Shown in pieces: positions 34,248 through 47,658 of a DNA stretch of 64,000 bases. Each line of letters opens with the position of its first letter. Positions within the stretch are counted from its first letter, which is position 1. Position numbers and translations under genes: made by a program. The stretch covers positions 54,278,121-54,342,120 of the forward strand of contig CM026390.1 of the NCBI GenBank assembly GCA_014843695.1, written 5' to 3'. The notes beneath the pieces were generated by a model that saw only the letters and a list, made by a program, of their open reading frames with translations, made no database searches and was not told where the DNA came from. The DNA comes from Archivesica marissinica (lineage: Eukaryota > Mollusca > Bivalvia > Venerida > Vesicomyidae).

Positions 34248-34847
34248 ACTAAAAGTTGTTTTCCTCAAATTAAAGCCATTTAAATCCATGTTCCAGGGCA
34301 TATTTGTGAAACACAATCCACACACCAATTGAAAGAGTAATATTGAGAAATATGGTGCAATGTTTTCTCTAGTCCAGGAATATTTCAAAAAGAGAATATT
34401 GGTGATTCGTTTTCTGATAACCATATTGTGTTCCAGTGACCAATAAAAGCATATACATGTAACTATCAACTTCTGTTGTAATAGGAAAACAGTAAATTAA
34501 ACAGAACACATATTTGTGATGTAAGTAACTCTAGATATTTAACATAATTAAAAATCATAGCGCCAGTACTAAAAATCAATTTACATCACAAAGAAATGCA
34601 ACTACTTTCAACAGAATTTTCACAAAATAATATAAAAAATGCCAATACATAATTATATTGGCATTCTCTGTACAATTTTTATATAAAATTTTTATAAATA
34701 CAATTCAATACACATATATTAAAACCATGATTTAATCAAACATAAACATTTCAGTGCAAATTTAAGGACCAAAGCAAATAACATGTATTATTCCTATTCT
34801 AATATAATGCTGAAGCAATCGGTCTTCTCAAACAGAGTTTATAAATT
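34248..34847. other. Unique AT-rich spacer
   Basis: Between the dispersed repeat and the 39-bp array. A 74-codon minus frame shows no recognisable motif. Nothing else seen. Confidence 0.55.
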
Positions 34848-37800
34848 ATACAACTTCCCTTGCACCTCACGTCCATTCATATAACTTCCCTTGCACCTCA
34901 AGCTACAGTCCATTTATATAACTTCCCTTGCACCTCAAGCTACAGTCAACTTATATAACTTCCCTTGCACCTCAAGCTAAAGTCCATTTATATAACTTCC
35001 CTTGCACCTCAAGCTAAATTCCATTTATATAACTTCCCTTGCACCTCAAGCTAAAGTCCATTTATATAACTTCCCTTGCACCTCAAGTTAAAGTCCATTT
35101 ATATAACTTCCCTTGCACCTCAAGCTAAAGTCCACTTATATAACTTCCCTTGCACCTCAAGCTAAAGTCCATTTATATAACTTCCCTTGCACCTCAAGCT
35201 ACAGTCCACTTATATAACTTCCCTTGCATCTCAAGCTAAATTCCATTTATATAACTTCCCTTGCACATCAAGCTAAAGTCCATTTATATAACTTCCCTTG
35301 CACCTCAAGTTAAAGTCCATTTATATAGCTTCCCTTGCACCTCAAGCTAAAGTCCATTTATATAACTTCCCTTGCACCTCAAGCTAAAGTCCATTTATAT
35401 AGCTTCCCTTGCACCTCAAGCTAAAGTCCATTTATATATCTTCCCTTGCACCTCAAGCTAAAGTCCACTTATATAACTTCCCTTGCACCTCAAGCTAAAG
35501 TCCATTTATATAACTTCCCTTGCACCTCAAGCTACAGTCCACTTATATAACTTCCCTTGCATCTCAAGCTAAATTCCATTTATATAACTTCCCTTGCACC
35601 TCAAGCTAAAGTCCATTTATATAACTTCCCTTGCACCTCAAGTTAAAGTCCATTTATATAGCTTCCCTTGCACCTCAAGCTAAAGTCCATTTATATAACT
35701 TCCCTTGCACCACAAGCTAAAGTCCATTTATATAGCTTCCCTTGCACCTCAAGCTAAATTCCATTTATATAACTTCCCTTGCACCTCAAGCTAAAGTCCA
35801 TTTATATAACTTCCCTTGCACCTCAAGTTAAAGTCCATTTATATAACTTCCCTTGCACCTCAAGCTAAAGTCCATTTATATAACTTCCCTTGCACCTCAA
35901 GCTAAAGTCCATTTATATAACTTCCCTTGCACCTCAAGCTACAGTCCACTTATATAACTTCCCTTGCATCTCAAGCTAAATTCCATTTATATAACTTCCC
36001 TTGCACATCAAGCTAAAGTCCATTTATATAACTTCCCTTGCACCTCAAGTTAAAGTCCATTTATATAGCTTCCCTTGCACCTCAAGCTAAAGTCCATTTA
36101 TATAACTTCCCTTGCACCTCAAGCTAAAGTCCATTTATATAGCTTCCCTTGCACCTCAAGCTAAAGTCCATTTATATATCTTCCCTTGCACCTCAAGCTA
36201 AAGTCCACTTATATAACTTCCCTTGCACCTCAAGCTAAAGTCCATTTATATAACTTCCCTTCCACCTCAAGCTACAGTCCACTTATATAACTTCCCTTGC
36301 ATCTCAAGCTAAATTCCATTTATATAACTTCCCTTGCACCTCAAGCTAAAGTCCATTTATATAACTTCCCTTGCACCTCAAGTTAAAGTCCATTTATATA
36401 GCTTCCCTTGCACCTCAAGCTAAAGTCCGTTTATATAACTTCCCTTGCACCTCAAGCTAAAGTCCATTTATATAGCTTCCCTTGCACCTCAAGCTAAATT
36501 CCATTTATATAACTTCCCTTGCACCTCAAGCTAAAGTCCATTTATATAACTTCCCTTGCACCTCAAGTTAAAGTCCATTTATATAACTTCCCTTGCACCT
36601 CAAGCTAAAGTCCACTTATATAACTTCCCTTGCACCTCAAGCTAAAGTCCATTTATATAACTTCCCTTGCACCTCAAGCTACAGTCCACTTATATAACTT
36701 CCCTTGCATCTCAAGCTAAATTCCATTTATATAACTTCCCTTGCACATCAAGCTAAAGTCCATTTATATAACTTCCCTTGCACCTCAAGTTAAAGTCCAT
36801 TTATATAGCTTCCCTTGCACCTCAAGCTAAAGTCCATTTATATAATTTCCCTTGCACCTCAAGCTAAAGTCCATTTATATAGCTTCCCTTGCACCTCAAG
36901 CTAAAGTCCATTTATATATCTTCCCTTGCACCTCAAGCTAAAGTCCACTTATATAACTTCCCTTGCACCTCAAGCTAAAGTCCATTTATATAACTTCCCT
37001 TGCACCTCAAGCTACAGTCCACTTATATAACTTCCCTTGCATCTCAAGCTAAATTCCATTTATATAACTTCCCTTGCACCTCAAGCTAAAGTCCATTTAT
37101 ATAACTTCCCTTGCACCTCAAGTTAAAGTCCATTTATATAGCTTCCCTTGCACCTCAAGCTAAAGTCCATTTATATAACTTCCCTTGCACCTCAAGCTAA
37201 AGTCCATTTATATAGCTTCCCTTGCACCTCAAGCTAAAGTCCATTTATATATCTTCCCTTGCACCTCAAGCTAAAGTCCATTTATATATCTTCCCTTGCA
37301 CCTGAAGAGTAAGTCCATTTATATAACTTCCCCTTGCACCTCAAGCTACAGTCCAGTTATATAACTTCCCCTGTACCTCAAGCTAAAGTCCATTGATATA
37401 ACTTCCCTTGCACCTCAAGTCCATTTATATAACTTCCCTTGCATCTCAAGCTACATTCCATGTATATAACTTCCATTGCACCTCAAGTTAAAGTCCATTT
37501 ATATAACTTCCCTTGCACCTCAAGTTAAAGTCCATGTATATAACTTCCCTTGCACCTCAAGCTAAAGTCCATTTATATAACTTCCCTTGCACCTCAAGCT
37601 AAAGTCCATTTATATAGCTTCCCTTGCACCTCAAGCTAAAGTCCATTTATATATCTTCCCTTGAACCTCAAGCTAAAGTCCATTTATATATCTTCCCTTG
37701 CACCTGAAGAGTAAGTCCATTTATATAACTTCCCCTTGCATCTCAAGCTACAGTCCATTTATATAACTTCCCCTGTACCTCAAGCTAAAGTCCATTGATA

Positions 37801-39850
37801 TAACTTCCCTTGCACCTCAAGTCCATTTATATAACTTCCCTTGCATCTCAAGCTACATTCCATGTATATAACTTCCCTTGCACCTCAAGCTAAAGTCCAT
37901 TTATATAACTTCTCTTGCACCTCCAAGCTATAGTCAATTTATATAACTTTCCTTGCACCTCAAGCTAAAGTCCATTTATATAACTTCCCTTGCAGCTTAA
38001 GTCCATTTATATAACTTCCCTTGCACCTCAAGTCCATTTATATAACTTCCCTTGCACCTCAGGCTAAAGTCCATTTATATAACTTACCTTGGATCTTAAG
38101 CTAAAGTCCATTTATATAACTTCCCTTGCACCTCAAGCTACAGTCCATTTATATAATTTCCCTTGCACCTCAAGCTACAGTCCATTTATATAACTTCCCT
38201 TGCAGCTTAAGTCCATTTATATAACTTCCCTTGCACCTCAAGTCCATTTATATAACTTCCCTTGCACCTCAGGCTAAAGTCCATTTATATAACTTACCTT
38301 GGATCTTAAGCTAAAGTCCATTTATATAACTTCCCTTGCACCTCAAGCTACAGTCCATTTATATAATTTCCCTTGCACCTCAAGCTACAGTCCATTTATA
38401 TAACTTCCCCTGCACCTCAAGTCCATTGATATAGCTTCCCTTGCACCTCAAGTCCATTTATATAACTTCCCCTGCACCTCAAGCTAAAGTCCATTTATAT
38501 AACTTCCCTTGCACCTCAAGCTATAGTCCATTTATATAACTTCCCTTGCACCTCAAGCTACAGTCCATTTATAAAACGTCCCTTGCACCTCACACTAAAG
38601 TCCATTTATATAACTTCCCTTACACCTCAAGTCCATTTATATAACTTCCCTTACACCTCAAGCTAAAGTCCATTTATATAACTTCCCTTGCACCTCAAGC
38701 TAAAGTCCATTTATATAGCTTCCCTTGCACCTCAAGCTAAAGTCCATTTATATATCTTCCCTTGCACCTCAAGCTAAAGTCCATTTATATATCTTCCCTT
38801 GCACCTGAATAGTAAGTCCATTTATATAACTTCCCCTTGCACCTCAAGCTACAGTCCAGTTATATAACTTCCCCTGTACCTCAAGCTAAAGTCCATTGAT
38901 ATAACTTCCCTTGCACCTCAAGTCCATTTATATAACTTCCCTTGCATCTCAAGCTACATTCCATGTATATAACTTCCCTTGCACCTCAAGCTACAGTCCA
39001 TTTATATAATTTCCCTTGCACCTCAAGCTACAGTCCATTTATAAAACTTCCATTGCACCTCAAGTTAAAGTCCATTTATATAACTTCCCTTGCACCTCAA
39101 GCTATAGTCCATTTATATAACTTCCCTTGCACCTCAAGCTACAGTCCATTTATAAAACGTCCCTTGCACCTCACACTAAAGTCCATTTATATAACTTCCC
39201 TTACACCTCAAGTCCATTTATATAACTTCCCTTACACCTCAAGCTAAAGTCCATTTATATAACTTCCCTTGCACCTCAAGCTAAAGTCCATTTATATAGC
39301 TTCCCTTGCACCTCAAGCTAAAGTCCATTTATATATCTTCCCTTGCACCTCAAGCTAAAGTCCATTTATATATCTTCCCTTGCACCTGAATAGTAAGTCC
39401 ATTTATATAACTTCCCTTGCACCTCAAGCTACAGTCCAGTTATATAACTTCCCTGTACCTCAAGCTAAAGTCCATTGATATAACTTCCCTTGCACCTCAA
39501 GTCCATTTATATAACTTCCCTTGCATCTCAAGCTACATTCCATGTATATAACTTCCCTTGCACCTCAAGCTACAGTCCATTTATATAATTTCCCTTGCAC
39601 CTCAAGCTACAGTCCATTTATAAAACTTCCATTGCACCTCAAGTTAAAGTCCATTTATATAACTTCCCTTGCACCTCAAGTTAAAGTCCATGTATATAAC
39701 TTCCCTTGCACCTCAAGCTAAAGTCCATTTATATAACTTCCCTTGCACCTCAAGCTAAAGTCCATTTATATAGCTTCCCTTGCACCTCAAGCTAAAGTCC
39801 ATTTATATATCTTCCCTTGCACCTCAAGCTAAAGTCCATTTATATAACTT
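34848..39850. repeat. 5-kb array of a 39-bp unit with higher-order repeats
   Basis: About 128 copies of TATATAACTTCCCTTGCACC-TCAAGCTAAAGTCCATT. A marker variant (TTGCACATCA) recurs at 35,261, 36,001 and 36,741, which gives an exact 740-bp higher-order period of about 19 monomers. A different block with CCTGAAGAGTAAG or CCTGAATAGTAAG and unit-shortened TCAAGTCCATT forms recurs between 37,300 and 39,400. The minus strand carries GGGAAGTTATATAA in each unit. Confidence 0.96.
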
Positions 39851-39912
39851 CCCTCTCACTTCAAACTCCCATCTGCTGAAATAACTTCCCTCACAGTCCA
39901 GTCCACTTGGAT

Positions 39913-40060
39913 TAGCCTGGGAACAGGTGTTGATATGTGTTCCCTTGTCCATCATATATATTTATTTAACATCCAAACCGTTAATTGAGCCATACCGAGT
40001 TTCTGATCATTCTGATCGTTTTGTCAGAAGTAAAAATTCGACAGACTGGAACCCAGGCTA
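39913..40060. mobile_element. Second 148-bp element with 9-bp target duplication
   Basis: Begins TAGCCTGGGAACAGGTG and ends CTGGAACCCAGGCTA, inverted termini of about 9-14 bp. CACTTGGAT flanks it at 39,904-39,912 and 40,061-40,069. It is the same length as the first copy. It follows the end of the 39-bp array. Confidence 0.88.
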
Positions 40061-40346
40061 CACTTGGATAACTTTTCCATAAATCTCTAGAGAAAATTGA
40101 TTTACCTAGAGAACTGTACTCTGCATCAGCCGATCATAATTCAGTATCCTAATATTGCAGCTTAGTCTAGTTCTAACGATCAGGTTGGTTTTGGTGAGGT
40201 TGAACGGCTAAATTTGAAAACACTACTCGGTCACCACCAAGCCTAGTTGTTTTAGAAAAGTTTCATAACCTCAAATATTATTGAATAATTCGAAAACTGT
40301 CTCCAATCAAATGGCTCGATACTGGCAGTGTGCAGAAACTTATATA

Positions 40347-40524
40347 CAGTCAAACCTGTCTTAAGCAGCCAGTCAAGGGAATCACACAATGTGGCTGCTT
40401 AGCACAGGTGATTGCTTAATAGAGGTCAAATGTATAATAAAACAACATATTGGGAATCTGCAAACTGGCTGCTTAATGCAGGTTGGCTGCTTAATAGAGG
40501 TGACCACTAACACAGGTTTGACTG
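40347..40524. mobile_element. TA-flanked inverted-repeat element
   Basis: Perfect 13-bp terminal repeats CAGTCAAACCTGT and ACAGGTTTGACTG are flanked by TA on each side. Subterminal motifs (GCTGCTTAATAGAGGT and variants) recur in both orientations. The size and TA target suit a Tc1/mariner-type MITE, though the superfamily is inferred. Relatives lie at 13,769 and 61,965. Confidence 0.85.
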
Positions 40525-40526
40525 TA

Positions 40527-40957
40527 CACAGCACGGATTGACAGATTTAGTCATTAAAATGATATCAATTGGGTGGTAGTGAAGTAATGGAAGTTGCACA
40601 ACAATATTATCTGCCAACACATTGCAGACAAGCATTGCACCATCTCATAAACCTATACAGTGCTTAATTATTAACTTTACAGATAAACCTTTCCCTCATA
40701 GAAGCACCTCTTGACGCCATTACCAATACGGCATACATTGACAATGTAGTAGCCAAACCAATGTTCATAATAAAGGCCAGAATCTCATGTAGTCCCAGTA
40801 ATAGTTATGGATGTGGGATAGATATGGCAACTACTTATCCACTGCATGATAGCTAAATGGCTGTCGTTTGTATGGAGATATAATAGTATATTAACCTAAA
40901 TCTCTAGGAAGGAGAGGGTTAAACAATACCTGTGTACATATAATCACATCATACAAA
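40527..40957. other. Unique spacer with a weak exon-like patch
   Basis: On the minus strand around 40,690-40,830 two frames are open and protein-like over about 35 codons (GLYYEHWFGYYIVNVCRIGN in one; NIGLATTLSMYAVLVMASRG in another), followed by CTGTAAAG. No good polypyrimidine acceptor precedes it and I recognise no family, so I do not call a gene. Confidence 0.3.
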
Positions 40958-43900
40958 TTGTATCTACTGCTGTACATCTACTGTATATCTACTGTATATC
41001 TACTGTATATCTACTGTATATCTACTGTACATCTACTGTATATCTACTGTATATCTACTGTACATCTACTGTATATCTACTGTACATCTACTGTATATCT
41101 ACTGTACATATACTGTATATCTACTGTATATCTACTGTATATCTACTGTATATCTACTGTATATCTACTGTACATCTACTGTATATCTACTGTACATCTA
41201 CTGTATATCTACTGTACATATACTGTATATCTACTGTATATCTACTGTATATCTGCTGCTGTATATCTACTGTATATCTACTGATGTACATCTACTGTAT
41301 ATCTACTGTATATCTACTGTACATCTACTGTATATCTACTGTATATCTACTGTATATCTACTGTATATCTACTGTACATCTACTGTACATATACTGTATA
41401 TCTACTGTATATCTACTGTATATCTACTGTATATCTGCTGCTGTATATATACTGTATATCTACTGCTGTACATCTACTGTATATCTACTGTATATCTACT
41501 GTACATCTGCTGTATATCTACTGCTGTATATCTACTGTATATCTACTGCTGTACATCTACTGTATATCTACTGTATATCTACTGCTGTACATCTACCGTA
41601 TATCTACTGTATATCTACTGCTGTATATCTACTGTATATCTACTGCTGTACATCTACAGTATATCTACTGCTGTACATCTACTGTATATCTACTGCTGTA
41701 CATCTACTGTATATCTACTGCTGTACATCTACTGTATATCTACTGTATATCTACTGCTGTACATCTACTGTATATCTACCGTATATATACTGTATATCTA
41801 CTGTATATCTACTGCTGTATATCTACTGCTGTATATCTACTGTATATCTACTGCTGTACATCTACTGTATATCTACTGTATATCTACTGTATATCTACTG
41901 TATATCTACTGTATATCTACTACTGTATATCTACTGTATATCTACCTGTATATCCACTGTATATCTACTGTATATCTACTGTATATCTACTGTATATCTA
42001 CTGTACATCTACTGTATATACTACTGTACATCTACTGTATATACTACTGTATATCTACTGTACATCTACTGTACATCTACTGTATATCTACTGTATATCT
42101 ACTGGACCACTACTGTATATCTACTGGACCACTACTGTATATCTACTGTATATCTACTGTATATATACTGGACCACTACTGTATATCTACTGTATATCTA
42201 CTGTATATCTACTGTACATCTACTGTATATCTACTGTACATCTACTGTACATCTACTGTACATCTACTGTATATCTACTGGACCACTACTGTATATCTAC
42301 TGGACCACTACTGTATATCTACTGTATATCTACTGTATATCTACTGGACCACTACTGTATATCTACTGCTGACAATACTTATATCTACCTGTACATCTAC
42401 ATATCTACTGAATCTACCTATATCACAAATACCACACTACAACTACTGCACATCTACTTATATCTACCTGTACATCTACATATCTACTGCACATCTACTT
42501 ATATCTACTGTATATCTACACACATCTACTGAATCTACTTATATCTACTGTATATCTACTGCTGTACATCTACTGTATATCTACTGCTGTACATCTACTG
42601 TATATCTACTGCTGTACATCTACTGTATATCTACTGTATATCTACTGCTGTATATCTACTGTATATCTACTGCTGTACATATACTGTATATCTACTGCTG
42701 TACATATACTGTATATCTACTGCTGTACATCTACTCTATATCTACTGAACATCTACTGCTGTACATATACTGTATATCTACTGTATATCTACTGCTGTAT
42801 ATCTACTGTATATCTACTGTATATCTACTGCTGTACATATACTGTATATCTACTGCTGTACATATACTGTATATCTACTGAACATCTCTACTGCTGTACA
42901 TCTACTGTATATCTACTGAACATCTACTACTGTACATCTACTGTATATCTACTGCTGTACATCTACTGTATATCTACTGCTGTACATCTACTGTACATCT
43001 ACTGTATATCTACTACTGTACATCTACTGTATATCTACTGCTGTACATCTACTGTATATCTACTGAACATCTACTGCTGTACATCTACTGTATATCTACT
43101 GAACATCTACTACTGTACATCTACTGTATATCTACTGCTGTACATCTACTGTATATCTACTGATGTACATCTACTGTACATCTACTGTATATCTACTGTA
43201 TATCTACTACTGTACATCTACTGTATATCTACTGCTGTACATCTACTGTATATCTACTGTACATCTACTGTATATATACTGCTGTACATCTACTGTATAT
43301 CTACTGTATATCTACTGCTGTACATCTACTGTATATCTACTGTATATATACTACTGTACATCTACTGTATATCTACTGTATATCTACTACTGTATATCTA
43401 CTGTATATCTACTGCTGTACATCTACTGTATATCTACTGTATATCTACTGCTGTACATCTACTGTATATCTACTGTATATATACTACTGTACATCTACTG
43501 TATATCTACTGTACATCTACTGTATATCTACTGTATATCTACTGTATATCTACTGTATATCTACTACTGTACATCTACTGTATATCTACTGTATATCTAC
43601 TACTGTACATCTACTGTATATCTACTGTATATCTACTACTGTACATCTACTGTATATCTACTGCTGTATATCTACTGTATATCTACTACTGTACATCTAC
43701 TGTATATCTACTACTGTACATCTACTGTATATCTACTACTGTACATCTACTACTGTACATCTACTGTATATCTACTACTGTACATCTACTGTATATCTAC
43801 TACTGTACATCTACTGTATATCTACTGTATATCTACTACTGTACATCTACTGTATATCTACTACTGTACATCTACTGTATATCTACTGCTGTACATCTAC

Positions 43901-44377
43901 TGTATATCTACTGTATATCTACTACTGTACATCTACTGTATATCTACTGTACACACAATCTACTGTATATCTACTGTATATCTACTGTACATCTACTGTA
44001 TATCTACTGTATATCTACTACTGTACATCTACTGTATATCTACTGTACATCTACTGTACATCTACTACTGTACATCTACTGTATATCTACTGCAGTATAT
44101 CTACTGCAGTATATCTACTACAGTATATCTACTGCTGTACATCTGCTGTACATCTACTGTATATCTACTACTGTATATCTACTACTGTACATCTACTGTA
44201 TATCTACTGCAGTATATCTACTGTATATCTACTGCTGTACATCTACTGTATATCTACCTGTATATCTACTGTATATCACTACTGTACATCTACTGTATAT
44301 CTACTGTACATCACTACTGTATATCTACTGTACATCTACTGTATATCTACTGTATATCTACAGTATATCTACTGTAT
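40958..44377. repeat. 12/15-bp array running into an assembly gap
   Basis: The 12-bp unit TCTACTGTATAT is mixed with 15-bp TCTACTGCTGTACAT or TCTACTACTGTACAT forms. Rare TCTACTGGACCACTACTG insertions cluster at 42,100-42,360. The left part is pure 12-bp, while the right is mostly 12+15 compound. It ends at N positions, so its true length is unknown. Open plus frames (YIYCISTVYLL) are a unit effect. Confidence 0.95.
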
Positions 44378-45377
44378 NNNNNNNNNNNNNNNNNNNNNNN
44401 NNNNNNNNNNNNNNNNNNNNNNNNNNNNNNNNNNNNNNNNNNNNNNNNNNNNNNNNNNNNNNNNNNNNNNNNNNNNNNNNNNNNNNNNNNNNNNNNNNNN
44501 NNNNNNNNNNNNNNNNNNNNNNNNNNNNNNNNNNNNNNNNNNNNNNNNNNNNNNNNNNNNNNNNNNNNNNNNNNNNNNNNNNNNNNNNNNNNNNNNNNNN
44601 NNNNNNNNNNNNNNNNNNNNNNNNNNNNNNNNNNNNNNNNNNNNNNNNNNNNNNNNNNNNNNNNNNNNNNNNNNNNNNNNNNNNNNNNNNNNNNNNNNNN
44701 NNNNNNNNNNNNNNNNNNNNNNNNNNNNNNNNNNNNNNNNNNNNNNNNNNNNNNNNNNNNNNNNNNNNNNNNNNNNNNNNNNNNNNNNNNNNNNNNNNNN
44801 NNNNNNNNNNNNNNNNNNNNNNNNNNNNNNNNNNNNNNNNNNNNNNNNNNNNNNNNNNNNNNNNNNNNNNNNNNNNNNNNNNNNNNNNNNNNNNNNNNNN
44901 NNNNNNNNNNNNNNNNNNNNNNNNNNNNNNNNNNNNNNNNNNNNNNNNNNNNNNNNNNNNNNNNNNNNNNNNNNNNNNNNNNNNNNNNNNNNNNNNNNNN
45001 NNNNNNNNNNNNNNNNNNNNNNNNNNNNNNNNNNNNNNNNNNNNNNNNNNNNNNNNNNNNNNNNNNNNNNNNNNNNNNNNNNNNNNNNNNNNNNNNNNNN
45101 NNNNNNNNNNNNNNNNNNNNNNNNNNNNNNNNNNNNNNNNNNNNNNNNNNNNNNNNNNNNNNNNNNNNNNNNNNNNNNNNNNNNNNNNNNNNNNNNNNNN
45201 NNNNNNNNNNNNNNNNNNNNNNNNNNNNNNNNNNNNNNNNNNNNNNNNNNNNNNNNNNNNNNNNNNNNNNNNNNNNNNNNNNNNNNNNNNNNNNNNNNNN
45301 NNNNNNNNNNNNNNNNNNNNNNNNNNNNNNNNNNNNNNNNNNNNNNNNNNNNNNNNNNNNNNNNNNNNNNNNNNNNN
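44378..45377. other. Assembly gap, 1,000 N
   Basis: Exactly 1,000 N between the 12/15-bp array and the 71-bp array. The round number marks a scaffold gap of arbitrary size, so the missing length and any sequence at the array boundary are unknown. Confidence 0.97.
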
Positions 45378-47605
45378 ATCATTAGCTCATACATGTATGT
45401 GACATTACAGATAGATAGATATATAGTTAGCTGTATAGGAAACCAGAGATCATTAGCTCATACATGTATGTGACATTACAGATAGATAGATATATAGTTA
45501 GCTGTATAGGAAACCAGGGATCATTAGCTCATACATGTATGTGACATTACAGATAGATAGATATATAGTTAGCTGTATAGGAAACAAGAGATCATTAGCT
45601 CATACATGTATGTGACATTACAGATATATAGATATATAGTTAGCTGTATAGGAAACCAGGGATCATTAGCTCATACATGTATGTGACATTACAGATAGAT
45701 AGATATATAGTTAGCTGTATAGGAAACCAGGGATCATTAGCTCATACATGTATGTGACATTACAGATAGATAGATATATAGTTAGCTGATAGGAAACCAG
45801 GGATCATTAGCTCATACATGTATGTGACATTACAGATAGATAGATATATAGTTAGCTGTATAGGAAACAGGGATCATAGCTCATACATGTATGTGACATT
45901 ACAGAGATAGATATATATAGTTAGCTGATAGGAAACCAGGGATCATTAGCTCATACATGTAGGTGACATTACAGATAGATAGATATAGTTAGCTGTATAG
46001 GAAACCAGGGATCATTAGCAAATACTTGTATGTGACATTACATATAGATAGATATATAGTTAGCTGTATAGGAAACCAAGGATCATTAGCTCATACATGT
46101 ATGTGACATTACAGATAGATATATATATAGTTAGCTGTATAGGAAACCAGGGATCATTAGCTCATACATGTATGTGACATTACAGATAGATAGATATATA
46201 GTTAGCTTTATAGGAAACCAGGGATCATTAGCTCATACATGTATGTGACATTACAGATAGATATATATATAGTTAGCTTTATAGGAAACCAGGGATCATT
46301 AGCTCATACATGTATGTGACATTACAGATAGATAGATAGATATATAGTTAGCTTTATAGGAAACCAAGGATCATTAGCTCATACATGTATGTGACATTAC
46401 AGATAGATAGATATATAGTTAGCTTTATAGGAAACCAGGGATCATTAGCTCATACATGTATGTGACATTACAGATAGATAGATATATAGTTAGCTTTATA
46501 GGAAACCAGGGATCATTAGCTCATACATGTATGTGACATTACAGATAGATAGATATATAGTTAGCTGTATAGGAAACCAGGGATCATTAGCTCATACATG
46601 TATGTGACATTACATATAGATAGATATATAGTTAGCTGTATAGGAAACCAGGGATCATTAGCTCATACATGTATGTGACATTACAGATAGATAGATATAT
46701 AGTTAGCTGTATAGGAAACCAGGGATAATTAGCTCATACATGTATGTGACATTACAGATAGATAGATATATAGTTAGCTTTATAGGAAACCAGGGATCAT
46801 TAGCTCATACATGTATGTGACATTACAGATAGATAGATATATAGTTAGCTGTATAGGAAACCAGGGATCATTAGCTCATACATGTATGTGACATTACAGA
46901 TAGATACATATATAGTTAGCTATATAGGAAACCAGGGATCATTAGCTCATACATGTATGTGACATTACAGATAGATAGATATATAGTTAGCTGTATAGGA
47001 AACCAGGGATCATTAGCTCATACATGTATGTGACATTACAGATATATATATATATATAGTTAGCTGTATAATTAACCAGGGATCATTAGCTCATACATGT
47101 ATGTGACATTACAGATAGATAGATATATAGTTAGCTGTATAGGAAACCAGGGATCATTAGCTCATACATGTATGTGACATTACAGAGATAGATATATAGT
47201 AGCTTATAGGAAACCAGGGATCATTAGCTCATACATGTATGTCACATTACAGATAGATATATATATAGTTAGCTGTATAGGAAACCAGAGATCATTAGCT
47301 CATACATGTATGTGACATTACAGATAGATAGATATATAGTTAGCTGTATAGGAAACCAGGGATCATTAGCTCATACATGTATGTGACATTACAGATAGAT
47401 AGATATATAGTTAGCTGTATAGGAAAACAGGGATCATTAGCTCATACATGTATGTGACATTACAGATAGATATATATATAGTTAGCTGTATTGGAAACCA
47501 GGGATCATTAGCTCATACATGTATGTGACATTACAGATAGATAGATATTTTGTTAGCTGTATAGGAAACCAGGGATCATTAGCTCATACATGTATGTGAC
47601 ATTAC

Positions 47606-47658
<53 letters not shown>

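Noticed and set aside
40690..40830. Possible isolated exon on the minus strand
   Set aside because: Two competing open frames, a weak acceptor context and no recognised family.
43163..45385. 740-codon frame and other long frames across N
   Set aside because: They run through 1,000 N and low-complexity repeat; the same applies to all frames over 15,276-16,403.
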